Positions 8,502 to 17,670 are shown, numbered from the stretch's first letter. The stretch: 64,000 bases of DNA from Bacillus weihaiensis (GCF_001889165.1 NZ_CP016020.1:1648501-1712500), one strand, 5' to 3'. Notes: generated from the sequence alone by a model not told the origin. Numbers and translations: made by a program.

Positions 8502-9129
8502 TGGTTAGTGAGTTGGTAGGAGATTCGTAAAAGCGGTACATTCATCACTCTTAGTTGTGTTTGAATCAATTGCATACATGTTTATTTTACAGAAACACAG
8601 TTCTACAGAATTAGATACTTTTAAAATTAGTCTATTTATCAAGTGTCCTGTCTGGTTGAAACCCGCTCCAGCTGCTCGCTTTTTCACGGGGCAGGCGGTG
8701 AGCCTCCCGGTGAAAACATCTGTGGGGTCTCACCTAAGGAGTCAATCATAGTAGTAGGTTAGTGCTCAACACCTCTTGTGAAACGTGATGTTGTCATCTC
8801 TACAGAGGGTATTGGATCACTATCGATATGAAAAAACAGCTACAAATTGTTGGGGTAGGACTCTTTCTGCACTTGAAAGCCTTGAGGTTCTAAGGATTTA
8901 ACTTGTGAAATTGATTCGTTTACTATGAATTTCAAAAATATTACTTGATCGAAAAGCTACTCACATAGATGGAAAATCTTAGAGCACAATGTGAAAATCT
9001 AGATTTGAGATGTTTCCGAAAGCAGAAATCTTTCTAATTAGTCTTTATAAAAAAATAAGATTAACCTTATTTATTCCATGATCATAAGGTTATGAAATTT
9101 GCAGCTTATTGTTTAGGAGTGTGTTTTGG
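8502..9129. other. long intergenic region with a repeat copy
   Basis: No gene supported. The ORFs seen here on both strands (8505-8751) cover a repeat copy and have no ribosome binding site. The remainder (8754-9108) shows no clear ORF or motif. Confidence 0.5.
8652..8746 (-). repeat. dispersed Bacillaceae intergenic repeat (GCTCCAGCTGCTCGC type)
   Basis: A sharply GC-rich block in an AT-rich gap. It reads ACCCGCTCCAGCTGCTCGC and then GAGCCTCCCGG and GGGGTCTCACC. On the minus strand this is the common Bacillaceae repeat with gagcagctggagcggg at one end and gtgagacccc in the middle. Related, more decayed copies are at 24349, 44563 and 51835 on the plus strand. Confidence 0.6.
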
Positions 9130-9669
9130 GTGGCTAATACAATAAACAGTATTGAATTTATTAGTAAAAATGGACAATCCGTAAGATTAAGACATGCAGA
9201 AGAAGAGGATGCAAAAAATATAATTGAGGCTGTTAACGAAATTATTACTTCTGGTACATATATTCAGAAAGAAAGAGCACGTTCAGAAAAAGAGGAGATA
9301 GAATTTATAAAAGAAATGAAGCGCTTAAACAATATGTATACTGTTATAGAGATGTCCGGAGAAATTGTAGGGATTGCAAGAGTTATAAGAGGAGAACTAG
9401 AAATGAAAAGACACATAGGCTTATTTAGAACGTGGATGATACAATCTGCTCAACAGAATGGAATTGGAACTGAAGTCATGAAATATACATTAAAATGGTG
9501 TGAAGATCACAATCTTCATAAGCTATGCTTAACTGTCTTTTCTTCAAATGGTTTAGCCCAAAAATTGTATGAACGCTATGGTTTTGTTACAGAAGGGACT
9601 CAAAGAGAACAGGTATTAATAGATAATAAATATGAAGATGAAATATTTATGGCCTATTTCTTTGCTTAA
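9130..9669 (+). CDS. GNAT family N-acetyltransferase
   Basis: A 179-residue GNAT fold: beta strand VRLRHAEEEDAKNI at the N-terminus, the acetyl-CoA loop Q-Q-N-G-I-G-T-E in motif A, then KLCLTVFSSNGLAQKLYERYGF in motif B, and a final strand. The layout is closest to the RimJ/RimL or phosphinothricin-type acetyltransferases; the substrate cannot be told. I chose GTG 9130, 10 nt after AGGAG; the TTG at 9109 lies upstream of that site. Monocistronic with its own terminator. Confidence 0.82.
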   Translation: MANTINSIEFISKNGQSVRLRHAEEEDAKNIIEAVNEIITSGTYIQKERARSEKEEIEFIKEMKRLNNMYTVIEMSGEIVGIARVIRGELEMKRHIGLFRTWMIQSAQQNGIGTEVMKYTLKWCEDHNLHKLCLTVFSSNGLAQKLYERYGFVTEGTQREQVLIDNKYEDEIFMAYFFA

Positions 9670-9754
9670 AATAAAATCCTTCCATAAATTTAAATGTGAA
9701 ATGATAAAGAAATTGTTTTATAATAGGGATGTACAACAACAACTCCTTCAAAAT

Positions 9755-9789
9755 GTCTTTCCAAAGAAAATAGGGAAAGACTTTTTTTA
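9755..9789 (+). terminator. terminator after the GNAT gene
   Basis: GTCTTTCC (9755-9762) pairs with GGAAAGAC (9774-9781), followed by seven T residues. Confidence 0.8.
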
Positions 9790-9924
9790 TGCATAAATAT
9801 TACCTCGAAATATGCAGAGCTTAACACCTCAAGTAGTTGATCCTTCACTTTCATAGATTTGATCCTTTGTATAATTTTTTCATAAAACGGAAATAGTAAC
9901 CTTATCTTAGTCGAGGTGAAATTA

Positions 9925-11025
9925 ATGGCATACATAGTGTCTGTTGGTAAGACAGTACCAGAGGTAGAATTAAAACAAGAAGTAACGGTTGACTTTGCAA
10001 AAGAAATATTTAAAGATTCTTTTAAAGATCTAGATAGACTATTAACAGTTTTTAAAAATGGTGAAATAGAAACTCGTCAATTTCCAAAAGATGTCCAATG
10101 GTATAAACAAACACATACCTTTGGTGAAAAAAACGACTTATATATTGAAAAGGCTGTTGAATATGGTACTCAAGCAGTTATGAAATGTTTGACGAATAAT
10201 AAGCTTTTGAATCATGAAGTATTATGTGAAGAAATTGATGCCATTTTTTTCATTAGTAGTACTGGCATTTCAACTCCAAGTATAGATGCTAAAATGATGA
10301 ATTTATTACCATTTAAGTCAACGACGAAAAGAATACCTATTTGGGGGTTAGGTTGTGCTGGTGGTGCAAGTGGGATGGCTCGGGCCTATGAATATTGTAA
10401 AGCTTTTAAAAAAGCAAAAGTTCTAGTTGTTTCAGTAGAGTTATGCAGCCTTACATTTCAACATGATGATACAAGTAAAAGTAATTTAATTGGGACATCT
10501 ATTTTTGCTGATGGTGTAGCTTGTACATTGATCGTTGGAGAAGAAGTGGATGTTGCTTCATTATCTAAAATGACATGTGTTCCACAAATAGTAGATACAA
10601 GGTCAAATTTAATGGAAGACTCTGAAGACGTTATGGGATGGGATATAAGAGACAATGGTCTTTATGTTGTTTTTTCAAGAAATATCCCTTCAATTATTAA
10701 GTCTTGGTTAAAACCACAAGCTCATCAATTCCTTCAGGAACATCAGTTAACGCTAAAACAGATTCGACATTTTGTTGCTCATCCTGGTGGGAAAAAAGTT
10801 CTTGATGCATACAAGGAAGGGCTAGGCTTTACAGATGAACATTTAGAAATCTCTAAAGAAATATTAATAAAACATGGAAATATGTCTTCGGTCACAGTCA
10901 TGTATGTATTAGAAAAATATTTAGAGCGTTCGATCGGGCAGGTAAATGAGTATGGGTTAATTGGTGCACTTGGTCCGGGATTTAGCTCGGAAATGCTCCT
11001 TATAAAGTGGAAGGAGGCATATTAA
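9925..11025 (+). CDS. bcsA: type III polyketide synthase (chalcone synthase-like)
   Basis: A 366-residue thiolase-fold enzyme. The catalytic triad of type III synthases is visible: Cys144 in GLGCAGG, His in V-A-H-P-G-G-K, and Asn in H-G-N-M-S-S. In B. subtilis the homologue BpsA makes triketide and tetraketide alkylpyrones from long-chain acyl-CoA and malonyl-CoA. The next gene abuts it and encodes the partner methyltransferase. ATG 9925 follows GAGGTG with 6 nt spacing; the GTG at 9916 is part of that site. Confidence 0.92.
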   Translation: MAYIVSVGKTVPEVELKQEVTVDFAKEIFKDSFKDLDRLLTVFKNGEIETRQFPKDVQWYKQTHTFGEKNDLYIEKAVEYGTQAVMKCLTNNKLLNHEVLCEEIDAIFFISSTGISTPSIDAKMMNLLPFKSTTKRIPIWGLGCAGGASGMARAYEYCKAFKKAKVLVVSVELCSLTFQHDDTSKSNLIGTSIFADGVACTLIVGEEVDVASLSKMTCVPQIVDTRSNLMEDSEDVMGWDIRDNGLYVVFSRNIPSIIKSWLKPQAHQFLQEHQLTLKQIRHFVAHPGGKKVLDAYKEGLGFTDEHLEISKEILIKHGNMSSVTVMYVLEKYLERSIGQVNEYGLIGALGPGFSSEMLLIKWKEAY

Positions 11026-11571
11026 ATGTTTTTTTATTTTTTCTTTGCTCTCTTGGTCTTTCAAAGGGTCGCGGAGCTAGTTGTAGCTAAAAAGAACGAA
11101 AAATGGATGGTAAAACGTGGTGCCCTTGAGCATGGTCAAGAGCATTATCCCTTTATTGTTTTATTACACATAGCATTTTTACTTTCATTATTTTTAGAAG
11201 TCATTCTCTTTGAAAAGCAAATAGTAAATCTATGGCATTTTGTCATATCCTTATTAGCAATTACTCAACTAATAAGGTATTGGGCGCTAATTTCATTAGG
11301 ACAATATTGGAATACTAAAATAATGATTGTGCCCAATGATGTTGTGGTACGTAAAGGGCCCTATCGATTTATTAGGCACCCAAATTATATTGTAGTTGCT
11401 ATTGAATTACTTTTCATTCCCCTCTTGTTTCAAGCATACGCCACGGCGATTATTTTCACCTTACTAAATATCGGAATGATGACCATACGTATTCCTGCTG
11501 AAGAAAAGGCTTTATCACAGCACACAAATTACCTTGAAGTATTTAAACTATCTCAGGAACCCAATGAATAA
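11026..11571 (+). CDS. ypbQ: isoprenylcysteine carboxyl methyltransferase family protein YpbQ
   Basis: Starts on the base after the bcsA stop, with AAGGAGG inside the end of bcsA, so the pair is an operon and probably translationally coupled. The 181-residue product is an integral membrane protein with about five hydrophobic segments and the ICMT signature KGPYRFIRHPNYI followed by P-A-E-E near the C-terminus. In B. subtilis YpbQ (BpsB) O-methylates the alkylpyrones made by the synthase. Confidence 0.92.
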   Translation: MFFYFFFALLVFQRVAELVVAKKNEKWMVKRGALEHGQEHYPFIVLLHIAFLLSLFLEVILFEKQIVNLWHFVISLLAITQLIRYWALISLGQYWNTKIMIVPNDVVVRKGPYRFIRHPNYIVVAIELLFIPLLFQAYATAIIFTLLNIGMMTIRIPAEEKALSQHTNYLEVFKLSQEPNE

Positions 11572-11687
11572 AGTTTGCTTGTTATTATCTTTTTATGTTT
11601 AAGCTAGGATGGTTTTCTTTGTGTTACTTTTTATATTCAATAAGGTTGTCGACCTGTAATCCTTTTTTAAGCGAATAAAAAATATAT

Positions 11688-11715
11688 TGAAAATGATTAT
11701 CATTAATGATAAACT
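11688..11715 (+). promoter_or_regulatory. promoter with an embedded Fur box
   Basis: Positions 11690-11708 match the 19-bp Fur consensus (GATAATGATTATCATTATC) at 16 of 19 bases, including an uninterrupted ATGATTATCATTA core. TTGAAA (11688-11693) and TAAACT (11710-11715), 16 bp apart, make a plausible sigma-A promoter with the Fur site in the spacer. It faces the 29-residue ORF 56 bp downstream. Confidence 0.72.
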
Positions 11716-11763
11716 GATTTTAATGAAAAGCGTTCTCACTCTTTAAGATGGAGGTCTTAATAA

Positions 11764-11853
11764 ATGATCATGCTATTTGTGGGCGGCACAGTAATAATTT
11801 ATAGTATCTTACTCGGTTACATATTAAAAAATATTGAAACAAGTAAAGCGTAA
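11764..11853 (+). CDS. Fur-regulated micro membrane peptide (29 aa)
   Basis: ATG 11764 has ATGGAGGT about 10 nt upstream. The product is a single hydrophobic helix (FVGGTVIIYSILLGYIL) with a short hydrophilic tail ending K-N-I-E-T-S-K-A. The gene is monocistronic: a Fur-box promoter lies upstream and a terminator directly downstream. I do not recognise it. B. subtilis FbpC is another very small Fur-regulated protein, but I cannot claim homology. Confidence 0.65.
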   Translation: MIMLFVGGTVIIYSILLGYILKNIETSKA

Positions 11854-11860
11854 AATGATC

Positions 11861-11886
11861 GTTCACCTTATGGTGGGCTTTTTTTT
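11861..11886 (+). terminator. terminator after the 29-aa gene
   Basis: GTTCACC and GGTGGGC pair (two G-U pairs) around a 4-nt loop, followed by eight T residues. Confidence 0.7.
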
Positions 11887-12083
11887 GTTCTTTTCTTTTT
11901 TGAATCTATGTTGACGATGAAGGATAGCAAGATGCCCTTGCCTTCAGCTGAGGTGAAGAATAGTCTTTCTTAGCAAAAATAAACCCTTTAAATAAGGTAG
12001 AGAGAATAGTTTGGATAGAAATGTTCTAAAAATTTCTGTAAAATAAAAACATCACAATGCTAAGTCAGATAAAGGGGATAATT

Positions 12084-15000
12084 ATGATAATTGAAACAAA
12101 ATCTGAGGAGCTTTTACAAAAAATTATACTTTTACATGAAAAAATGAGAAATAGGGATGAACAAAACGCGATTAAGCTTTTAGAACTTGCAAATAAATTC
12201 AAGGATAAAAAGTTATATGTAGCATTTGCTGGACATTTTTCTGCTGGGAAATCGTCCATGATTAATAAACTGTTAAATGAACAAATTTTACCAACTAGCC
12301 CAATTCCAACTAGTGCAAACCTTGTCTTATTAGAAACAGGGGAAAATCAAGTCACTCTTTTTACAAAGAATAAAGAAAAAATTCATTTGAATAATAAATA
12401 CACAGTTGAACAGGTGAAAGAGTATTGTAAACAAGGTGATGATGTGGAGAGAATTTCTATTCAGAAGCCTTATGAACGACTTACAAAGGACGTTGTCATT
12501 ATGGATACTCCAGGTATTGATTCTACAGATTATGCTCATAAGCAATCCACTGAGTCGATGCTTCATTTAGCTGACGTTATTTTTTATGTTACCGATTATA
12601 ATCACGTTCAATCTGAAGAAAACCTCCATTTTATTTCTGAAATGAAGAAGAGAGAGAAAGTAGTATTTCTTATTGTTAATCAAATTGATAAGCATGAAGA
12701 AAAAGAAGTATCCTTCAATCATTTTCAGGAACAAATCTTTACTTCATTTGAAGAAATGAATTTGAATAGGAAGGACATCTTCTTTACAACCTTAAAGGAG
12801 GATACTCATCCTAGAAATGAGTTAGAAACTGTACAGGAATTAATAAAAGCAGTAATTGAGCAGAAAGATAAACAAATCGAGAAGAGCTTATTTCAGTCAA
12901 TAAAATTTATTATTAAGGACCATCTCATTCAAAACAAAGAAGAAAAAGGTATTGAACAATTGAAAATGGATGAGTTAATTGAAGAAATGAACATCCATAC
13001 CAAAAACAAAGAATCTGCACAAAAATTGCTTCAATTAGAAAAAGAAAAAATAAAGAACATTAAGGTCGACATGGAAGAGAAAATGGAATCTATCTTAAAA
13101 AGTGCAAATTTAATTCCATACGAAACGAGGGAGTTAGTAGCTAGTTACCTACAATCCTTAGAGCCCTCATTTAAAGTAGGTTTTATTTTTTCAAAAGGGA
13201 AGACAGAGCTGGAAAAAGACAATAGAAAAAATGATTTATTTCAGTCATTAAAGAAAAATCTAGAAACACAAATTTTATGGCATCTACAACCATTAGTTAA
13301 AGAATTAGTTGAATCTTACCAGATTATTGATTCTGCAATTATCAGTAAGGTACAAAACTTTACTATTAGTATTGAAGAAGAGATCCTCAAGGAAGCCTTT
13401 AAAGAAGGTGCTTCTTATAACAATCAGTATATTCTTACCTATTCAAGTGACGTGAGCGATGTTATTAAGAGAAGAAGTAAACAAGAAGTATTGGTAATCC
13501 TTGAGAAAATACTTGATTCAATTAAACAAGAACGTCAACAGAATGTAGAAGAATATGAGTTGAATTTGTGTAACAGTGAAAAAGAAATAAGATCACTTCA
13601 GTCTCAAATTGACGCAATACTAGAGCATATAAAGTACCAACATATCTTAGAGCAAATTATAGAAGAAAATCAATCTAGTTTACGTGATGTTACTGATTGG
13701 TTGGCAGAAAATCAGCTATATACTCAAAGTGAAAAAAAGATTGAATTACTCAATATAGAAAAAAAAGATACCGATTACACGGAAGATTTTACTCAAAAAA
13801 CAGAGGATCTTAGCGATCACCAAGATTTGTTTATAGAAAAGACAGAACAGCTCTTAGTTAGTCTTGATTTCTTACAAGGTTTTAATCAAATTTCTCAGCT
13901 TCTTAAATCCAAGGTTTCAAACTTTAAGAAAAGATCATATACCGTCGCGTTATTTGGAGCTTTTAGCGCGGGTAAGTCCTCCTTTGCAAATGCATTAATC
14001 GGAGATCGTTTGTTACCATCATCACCTACACCTACGACAGCTACGATTAATAAAATTGCACCGACAACGAGCGAGAAATATCATGGATTAGTTGAGGTTT
14101 TGCTAAAAGATGAGCATGAAATAAGAGAGGATATTTTAGAATCAATTCCTTCTCTCAATTTAGTAGATCAGCCGCTTTCAAAGGTAATAGAGACCCTAAA
14201 TGGTAAAAATGGAGAAAATGATGTAGAACATGAAATGATAAAGAAATATAAAGAGGCATTACCAACTTATAGTACTCTTTCTAAAAATGGATTAGTGGTG
14301 CAATCTAATAAAGATAGCCTCAAAGAATTTGTTGCTAAGGAACAAGTTGCTTGTTTAGTAAAAGAGGTCATTGTTTATTATGATTGTGAAATAACAAAGG
14401 CGGGAATAACTCTTGTTGACACACCAGGGGCTGATTCTTTGCATAAGAGACATACAGAGGTTGCTTTTCAATATATAAAAAAAGCAGATGCTATCCTTTA
14501 TGTGACATATTATAATCATCCATTCTCTAAGGGTGATAGAGAATTTTTAAGACAGCTAGGAAGGGTAAAAGATTCCTTTACTCTGGATAAAATGTTTTTT
14601 ATCATCAACGCTATTGACTTAGCAAAAGATAAAGAAGAAGTAAAATTGGTGAAAAATTATATTAAAGAACAATTTTTGCTTCATGAAATACGAAATGTTC
14701 GTTTATATGGAATATCTAGTTTAAATGTACTTGAGCGAAACATTAAAAAAGAAGAAGATTATGCTCATTTTCAAAACCAATTCCAGCATTTCATTCAAAA
14801 TGACCTGTCTTCGACGGCGATCTTATCAATTAAAGAGGATTTAAGAAAATTTTTAAATAGAATTGAATCTTTAATAGAAGCTGCAAAACAGGATGAAGTG
14901 AAAAAGAAAAATGAGGCACAAAAGTTAATAAAAGAAAAAAAGTATGTCTTAGATGAGTTAACTCAATTAACAAGTGAACATATTTCTACGTCAGTATCTC

Positions 15001-15689
15001 AAGAAATAAAGGAATTATTATTTTATGTTAAACAAAGGGTATTTTTCCGTTTCAATGATTTCTTTAAGGAAGCCTTCCATCCAGGGATGTTTCAACAGGT
15101 TAACTCTACTCAACAGGCATTAGAAAATGCATTGAAAGAGCTGAATAAAAGACTTGAATTTGAGCTAGTTCAAGAATTACAGGCAACTACTTTGCGCATA
15201 GAGAAGGTAATTTATAAGAATTTCAAAAGTGAAGGAATAAAAGTGACCAAACTCATTCAGAAGCATTCTGATTCTATAGCAATATCAATACAGGATCCAA
15301 AGGAAATTCAAACTCCAAAAATCGATGTCATTTTTAATGAAGATCACATCTCTTCAGTGAAATCTTCATTAAAGTATTTTAAAAATGTAAAAGCCTTCTT
15401 TGAAAAGAATGAAAAGAAAATGATGAGTGAGGATATGGAAAAAAAATTCGATGAGCCTATTAGTGAAATACTAAATCAACACTTACGCCTTTTTACTGAG
15501 TTTTATCATGAAATAATTAATCAATTACACATTAAACTGCTTTTAGAAATGAAGGAACAGTTAAATGAAGCGTATGATTCATTTATCAATATTCAAACCG
15601 TGGATATTGATATGCTACTTAAACAGCAAGCTTTGATAAAGGAAACAATTGAGCTTGTAAAAGAACCAACTTCTTCTCATATAGGATAA
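12084..15689 (+). CDS. dynA: tandem dynamin-like GTPase DynA
   Basis: The 1201-residue product contains two complete dynamin modules, like B. subtilis DynA (1193 residues). Module 1 has GHFSAGKSS at about residues 50-58, D-T-P-G-I-D and N-Q-I-D. Module 2 has GAFSAGKSS near residue 625, D-T-P-G-A-D and N-A-I-D. Long coiled-coil stretches follow each GTPase. DynA tethers and fuses membranes and helps the cell survive pore formation and phage lysis. ATG 12084 follows AAAGGGG by 6 nt; ATG 12057 has no site. Confidence 0.95.
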   Translation: MIIETKSEELLQKIILLHEKMRNRDEQNAIKLLELANKFKDKKLYVAFAGHFSAGKSSMINKLLNEQILPTSPIPTSANLVLLETGENQVTLFTKNKEKIHLNNKYTVEQVKEYCKQGDDVERISIQKPYERLTKDVVIMDTPGIDSTDYAHKQSTESMLHLADVIFYVTDYNHVQSEENLHFISEMKKREKVVFLIVNQIDKHEEKEVSFNHFQEQIFTSFEEMNLNRKDIFFTTLKEDTHPRNELETVQELIKAVIEQKDKQIEKSLFQSIKFIIKDHLIQNKEEKGIEQLKMDELIEEMNIHTKNKESAQKLLQLEKEKIKNIKVDMEEKMESILKSANLIPYETRELVASYLQSLEPSFKVGFIFSKGKTELEKDNRKNDLFQSLKKNLETQILWHLQPLVKELVESYQIIDSAIISKVQNFTISIEEEILKEAFKEGASYNNQYILTYSSDVSDVIKRRSKQEVLVILEKILDSIKQERQQNVEEYELNLCNSEKEIRSLQSQIDAILEHIKYQHILEQIIEENQSSLRDVTDWLAENQLYTQSEKKIELLNIEKKDTDYTEDFTQKTEDLSDHQDLFIEKTEQLLVSLDFLQGFNQISQLLKSKVSNFKKRSYTVALFGAFSAGKSSFANALIGDRLLPSSPTPTTATINKIAPTTSEKYHGLVEVLLKDEHEIREDILESIPSLNLVDQPLSKVIETLNGKNGENDVEHEMIKKYKEALPTYSTLSKNGLVVQSNKDSLKEFVAKEQVACLVKEVIVYYDCEITKAGITLVDTPGADSLHKRHTEVAFQYIKKADAILYVTYYNHPFSKGDREFLRQLGRVKDSFTLDKMFFIINAIDLAKDKEEVKLVKNYIKEQFLLHEIRNVRLYGISSLNVLERNIKKEEDYAHFQNQFQHFIQNDLSSTAILSIKEDLRKFLNRIESLIEAAKQDEVKKKNEAQKLIKEKKYVLDELTQLTSEHISTSVSQEIKELLFYVKQRVFFRFNDFFKEAFHPGMFQQVNSTQQALENALKELNKRLEFELVQELQATTLRIEKVIYKNFKSEGIKVTKLIQKHSDSIAISIQDPKEIQTPKIDVIFNEDHISSVKSSLKYFKNVKAFFEKNEKKMMSEDMEKKFDEPISEILNQHLRLFTEFYHEIINQLHIKLLLEMKEQLNEAYDSFINIQTVDIDMLLKQQALIKETIELVKEPTSSHIG

Positions 15690-15694
15690 CATTT

Positions 15695-15916
15695 ATGGTA
15701 GAATTTATAGATATTCTGTTACATGGGGAGGATAGTAGACCCTTGAATAAATACAAGGTATGTGCAACATGTATTCACTTTGAGGCAAAACGACAGGGGA
15801 GGGAAATGGTTTATTATTGTAGCCGATTGAATTATGCTACAAAACCGACATATTCTTTTAACTGCTGGAATCCTAAGGATCATGTAATAAAGTTGATGGA
15901 AAAAAGAGGAGATTAA
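15695..15916 (+). CDS. small four-cysteine protein downstream of dynA
   Basis: The gene begins 6 bp after the dynA stop, so it is probably cotranscribed. Cysteines occur as C-A-T-C near residue 23, one in Y-Y-C-S-R and one in F-N-C-W-N-P, a spacing compatible with zinc or Fe-S binding. ATG 15695 has only a weak site; a TTG at 15743 has GGGGAGGA 10 nt upstream, so the real N-terminus may be 16 residues shorter. Family not recognised. Confidence 0.6.
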   Translation: MVEFIDILLHGEDSRPLNKYKVCATCIHFEAKRQGREMVYYCSRLNYATKPTYSFNCWNPKDHVIKLMEKRGD

Positions 15917-15919
15917 ACA

Positions 15920-16189
15920 ATGAGTAATGTTCATGAAGCAATATCTAAACACAGTAACAAACAACATCAGCAATTGACAACCTTTTTGAAACTTGATGCA
16001 AAAAGAGAAGCATTAATTGAAGAAGCAGTGTTTGCTTGTGTTCACTCTAAACCCTTTGGAGTTGAAAAAATAAATGAAGTAACGACGGAAATGAACGAAC
16101 TTGCAGCAAAGGGAATTGTTCCTCTCCGTAAGTTAGTTACGATTGATATGGTAAAGGAATTCGTTGATAGAAAGTACGGCAAAAACTAA
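15920..16189 (+). CDS. ypbS: DUF2533 family protein YpbS
   Basis: An 89-residue soluble helical protein with the conserved centre KLDAKREALIEEAV and C-terminal DMVKEFVDRKYGK. Same size and place (behind ypbR/dynA) as B. subtilis YpbS. It starts 4 bp after the four-cysteine gene with a GAGGAG site, so the three genes likely form one transcription unit. Molecular function unknown. Confidence 0.8.
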   Translation: MSNVHEAISKHSNKQHQQLTTFLKLDAKREALIEEAVFACVHSKPFGVEKINEVTTEMNELAAKGIVPLRKLVTIDMVKEFVDRKYGKN

Positions 16190-16279
16190 TTTTCATCCAT
16201 AAATTCACATCATAAAATGTGATAAAAACCTGTTTCGGTGGAACTATAATGATGAAACCACATGAAGGGTGTGACCAAA

Positions 16280-16414
16280 ATGGGTAGAACAAAATTAGGA
16301 AATGCAAATGCACAACGAAATAATAACAAAAAGAAAAAGAATGATTTTAATACTGAATATACATCATATGCTCAGCACGAAGCACAAAAATTAAGTAGTC
16401 AAAATAAAGATTAA
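16280..16414 (+). CDS. gamma-type SASP-like small protein (44 aa)
   Basis: A 44-residue, very polar peptide: MGRTKLGNANAQRNNN, a run of lysines, then F-N-T-E-Y-T-S-Y-A-Q-H-E-A-Q-K. The last part resembles the F-G-T-E-F-A-S-E-T-N-A-Q-Q-V-R repeat of gamma-type small acid-soluble spore proteins. One repeat only, so it is shorter than SspE. ATG with a GAAGGG site upstream and a clear terminator downstream. Spore-core location is inferred from the resemblance. Confidence 0.5.
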   Translation: MGRTKLGNANAQRNNNKKKKNDFNTEYTSYAQHEAQKLSSQNKD

Positions 16415-16425
16415 CAACATTTATT

Positions 16426-16472
16426 AGAGAACCTTACTTCCTTGATATGGGCAATTAGGTTCTCTTCTTTTG
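16426..16472 (+). terminator. terminator after the SASP-like gene
   Basis: AGAGAACCT (16426-16434) pairs with AGGTTCTCT (16457-16465), then TCTTTTG. Confidence 0.75.
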
Positions 16473-16557
16473 TTATGGCTCTATATACCAATCAAAATGG
16501 CTGGGAATTATGGTATACTAACTTAATGCAATTCTATTAAATAGAATAAGTGAGGTT

Positions 16558-17463
16558 GTGTTAGTATATGAAAAAGAAAACATTTTAATTGTGGATGGAA
16601 TGGCTCTTTTATTCCGTTCTTTTTTTGCGACGTCAGTTTATGGTCAGTTCATGGTGAACAGTAAAGGGATCCCAACAAATGCATTAAATGGATTTCTTAA
16701 GCACTTAATATCTGTCATTAATTATACAAATCCATCACATATTGTCTGCTGCTGGGACATGGGGAGTAAGACCTATCGAAATGATCTTTTTGAAGGCTAT
16801 AAAGCAAATCGTCCAGAAGCTCCTGTAGAATTAATACCTCAGTTCGATTTAGCTAAACAAGTCACAGAAGCATTTAATATTAAGAATATTGGGATTGAGG
16901 GCTACGAAGCGGATGATTGTATTGGAACACTTACGAAAATGCTTGAAAAGGATAACCAAGTAACAATTATTACTGGGGATAAAGATATTCTTCAATTGCT
17001 CAATGACAATGTAGATGTATTAATTTTTCAAAAAGGGATTGGCAATTATAAGCACTATACGAAAGGCTCTTATATAGAAGAATTTGAGATTGAACCTACC
17101 ATGTTAATTGATGTAAAAGCTCTCATGGGTGATTCTAGTGATAATTATCCTGGAGTAAAGGGAATTGGTGAAAAAACAGCTTTTAAATTAGTCGCGCAAT
17201 ATAAATCTATAGAAGGCATATTGAATAACTTATCCCAACTAACCAAGTCACAAAAATCAAAAATTGAAAATGATCTAGAAATGCTTCATTTATCAAGAGA
17301 GTTAGCAGAGATTAATTGTTCAGCACCTCTTGAGTGTTTAATTGAAGATATTGTTTTTAAATTAGATGAGGACAAAGCTTTAACCATGTTGAAAGAACTG
17401 GAACTAAAAGGGATTTATACCTTGTTAAAGGACTTGTCGATGAAGATCGAAGAAGCAATATAA
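16558..17463 (+). CDS. ypcP: 5'-3' exonuclease YpcP (Pol I-type FEN domain)
   Basis: A 301-residue stand-alone 5' nuclease. The N-terminal strand I-L-I-V-D-G-M-A-L, the cluster Y-E-A-D-D-C-I-G, I-T-G-D-K-D, and G-D-S-S-D-N-Y-P-G-V-K-G-I-G (helix-hairpin-helix) carry the metal-binding acids of the family. It removes RNA primers and 5' flaps and overlaps in role with Pol I. GTG 16558 is the only start that keeps the first strand, although GAGG is unusually close; upstream codons contain no alternative start. Confidence 0.88.
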   Translation: MLVYEKENILIVDGMALLFRSFFATSVYGQFMVNSKGIPTNALNGFLKHLISVINYTNPSHIVCCWDMGSKTYRNDLFEGYKANRPEAPVELIPQFDLAKQVTEAFNIKNIGIEGYEADDCIGTLTKMLEKDNQVTIITGDKDILQLLNDNVDVLIFQKGIGNYKHYTKGSYIEEFEIEPTMLIDVKALMGDSSDNYPGVKGIGEKTAFKLVAQYKSIEGILNNLSQLTKSQKSKIENDLEMLHLSRELAEINCSAPLECLIEDIVFKLDEDKALTMLKELELKGIYTLLKDLSMKIEEAI

Positions 17464-17496
17464 TTGTTTCAACATCTAATTATTCTTAATTAATGG

Positions 17497-17522
17497 GCGA
17501 GAGGATGTTATGATCCTCTCGC
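17497..17522. terminator. hairpin between ypcP and sspL
   Basis: GCGAGAGGAT (17497-17506) pairs perfectly with ATCCTCTCGC (17513-17522). The T tract is weak. It lies between convergent genes. Confidence 0.6.
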
Positions 17523-17670
17523 TATACTTCATTGCTTAACTGCTTATAATGCGACAAGTGATGATAAACGTTTAGTCATCCAGGTCCAGCAAACTTACTT
17601 CTTTACTATTTTAAATGTAAATAACCTAAAAGACTCTCGCTTAGCAATTCTTCCGTAGCTTTAATCAAGT

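Noticed and set aside
8557-8751. 64-codon plus-strand ORF
   Set aside because: Its second half is the translated dispersed repeat and it has no ribosome binding site.
9690-9935. 81-codon minus-strand ORF
   Set aside because: It starts inside bcsA and runs through a clear plus-strand terminator; no ribosome binding site.
12065-12566. Minus-strand ORFs at the 5' end of dynA
   Set aside because: Cys/Ser/Ile-rich antisense translations of a highly conserved GTPase frame.
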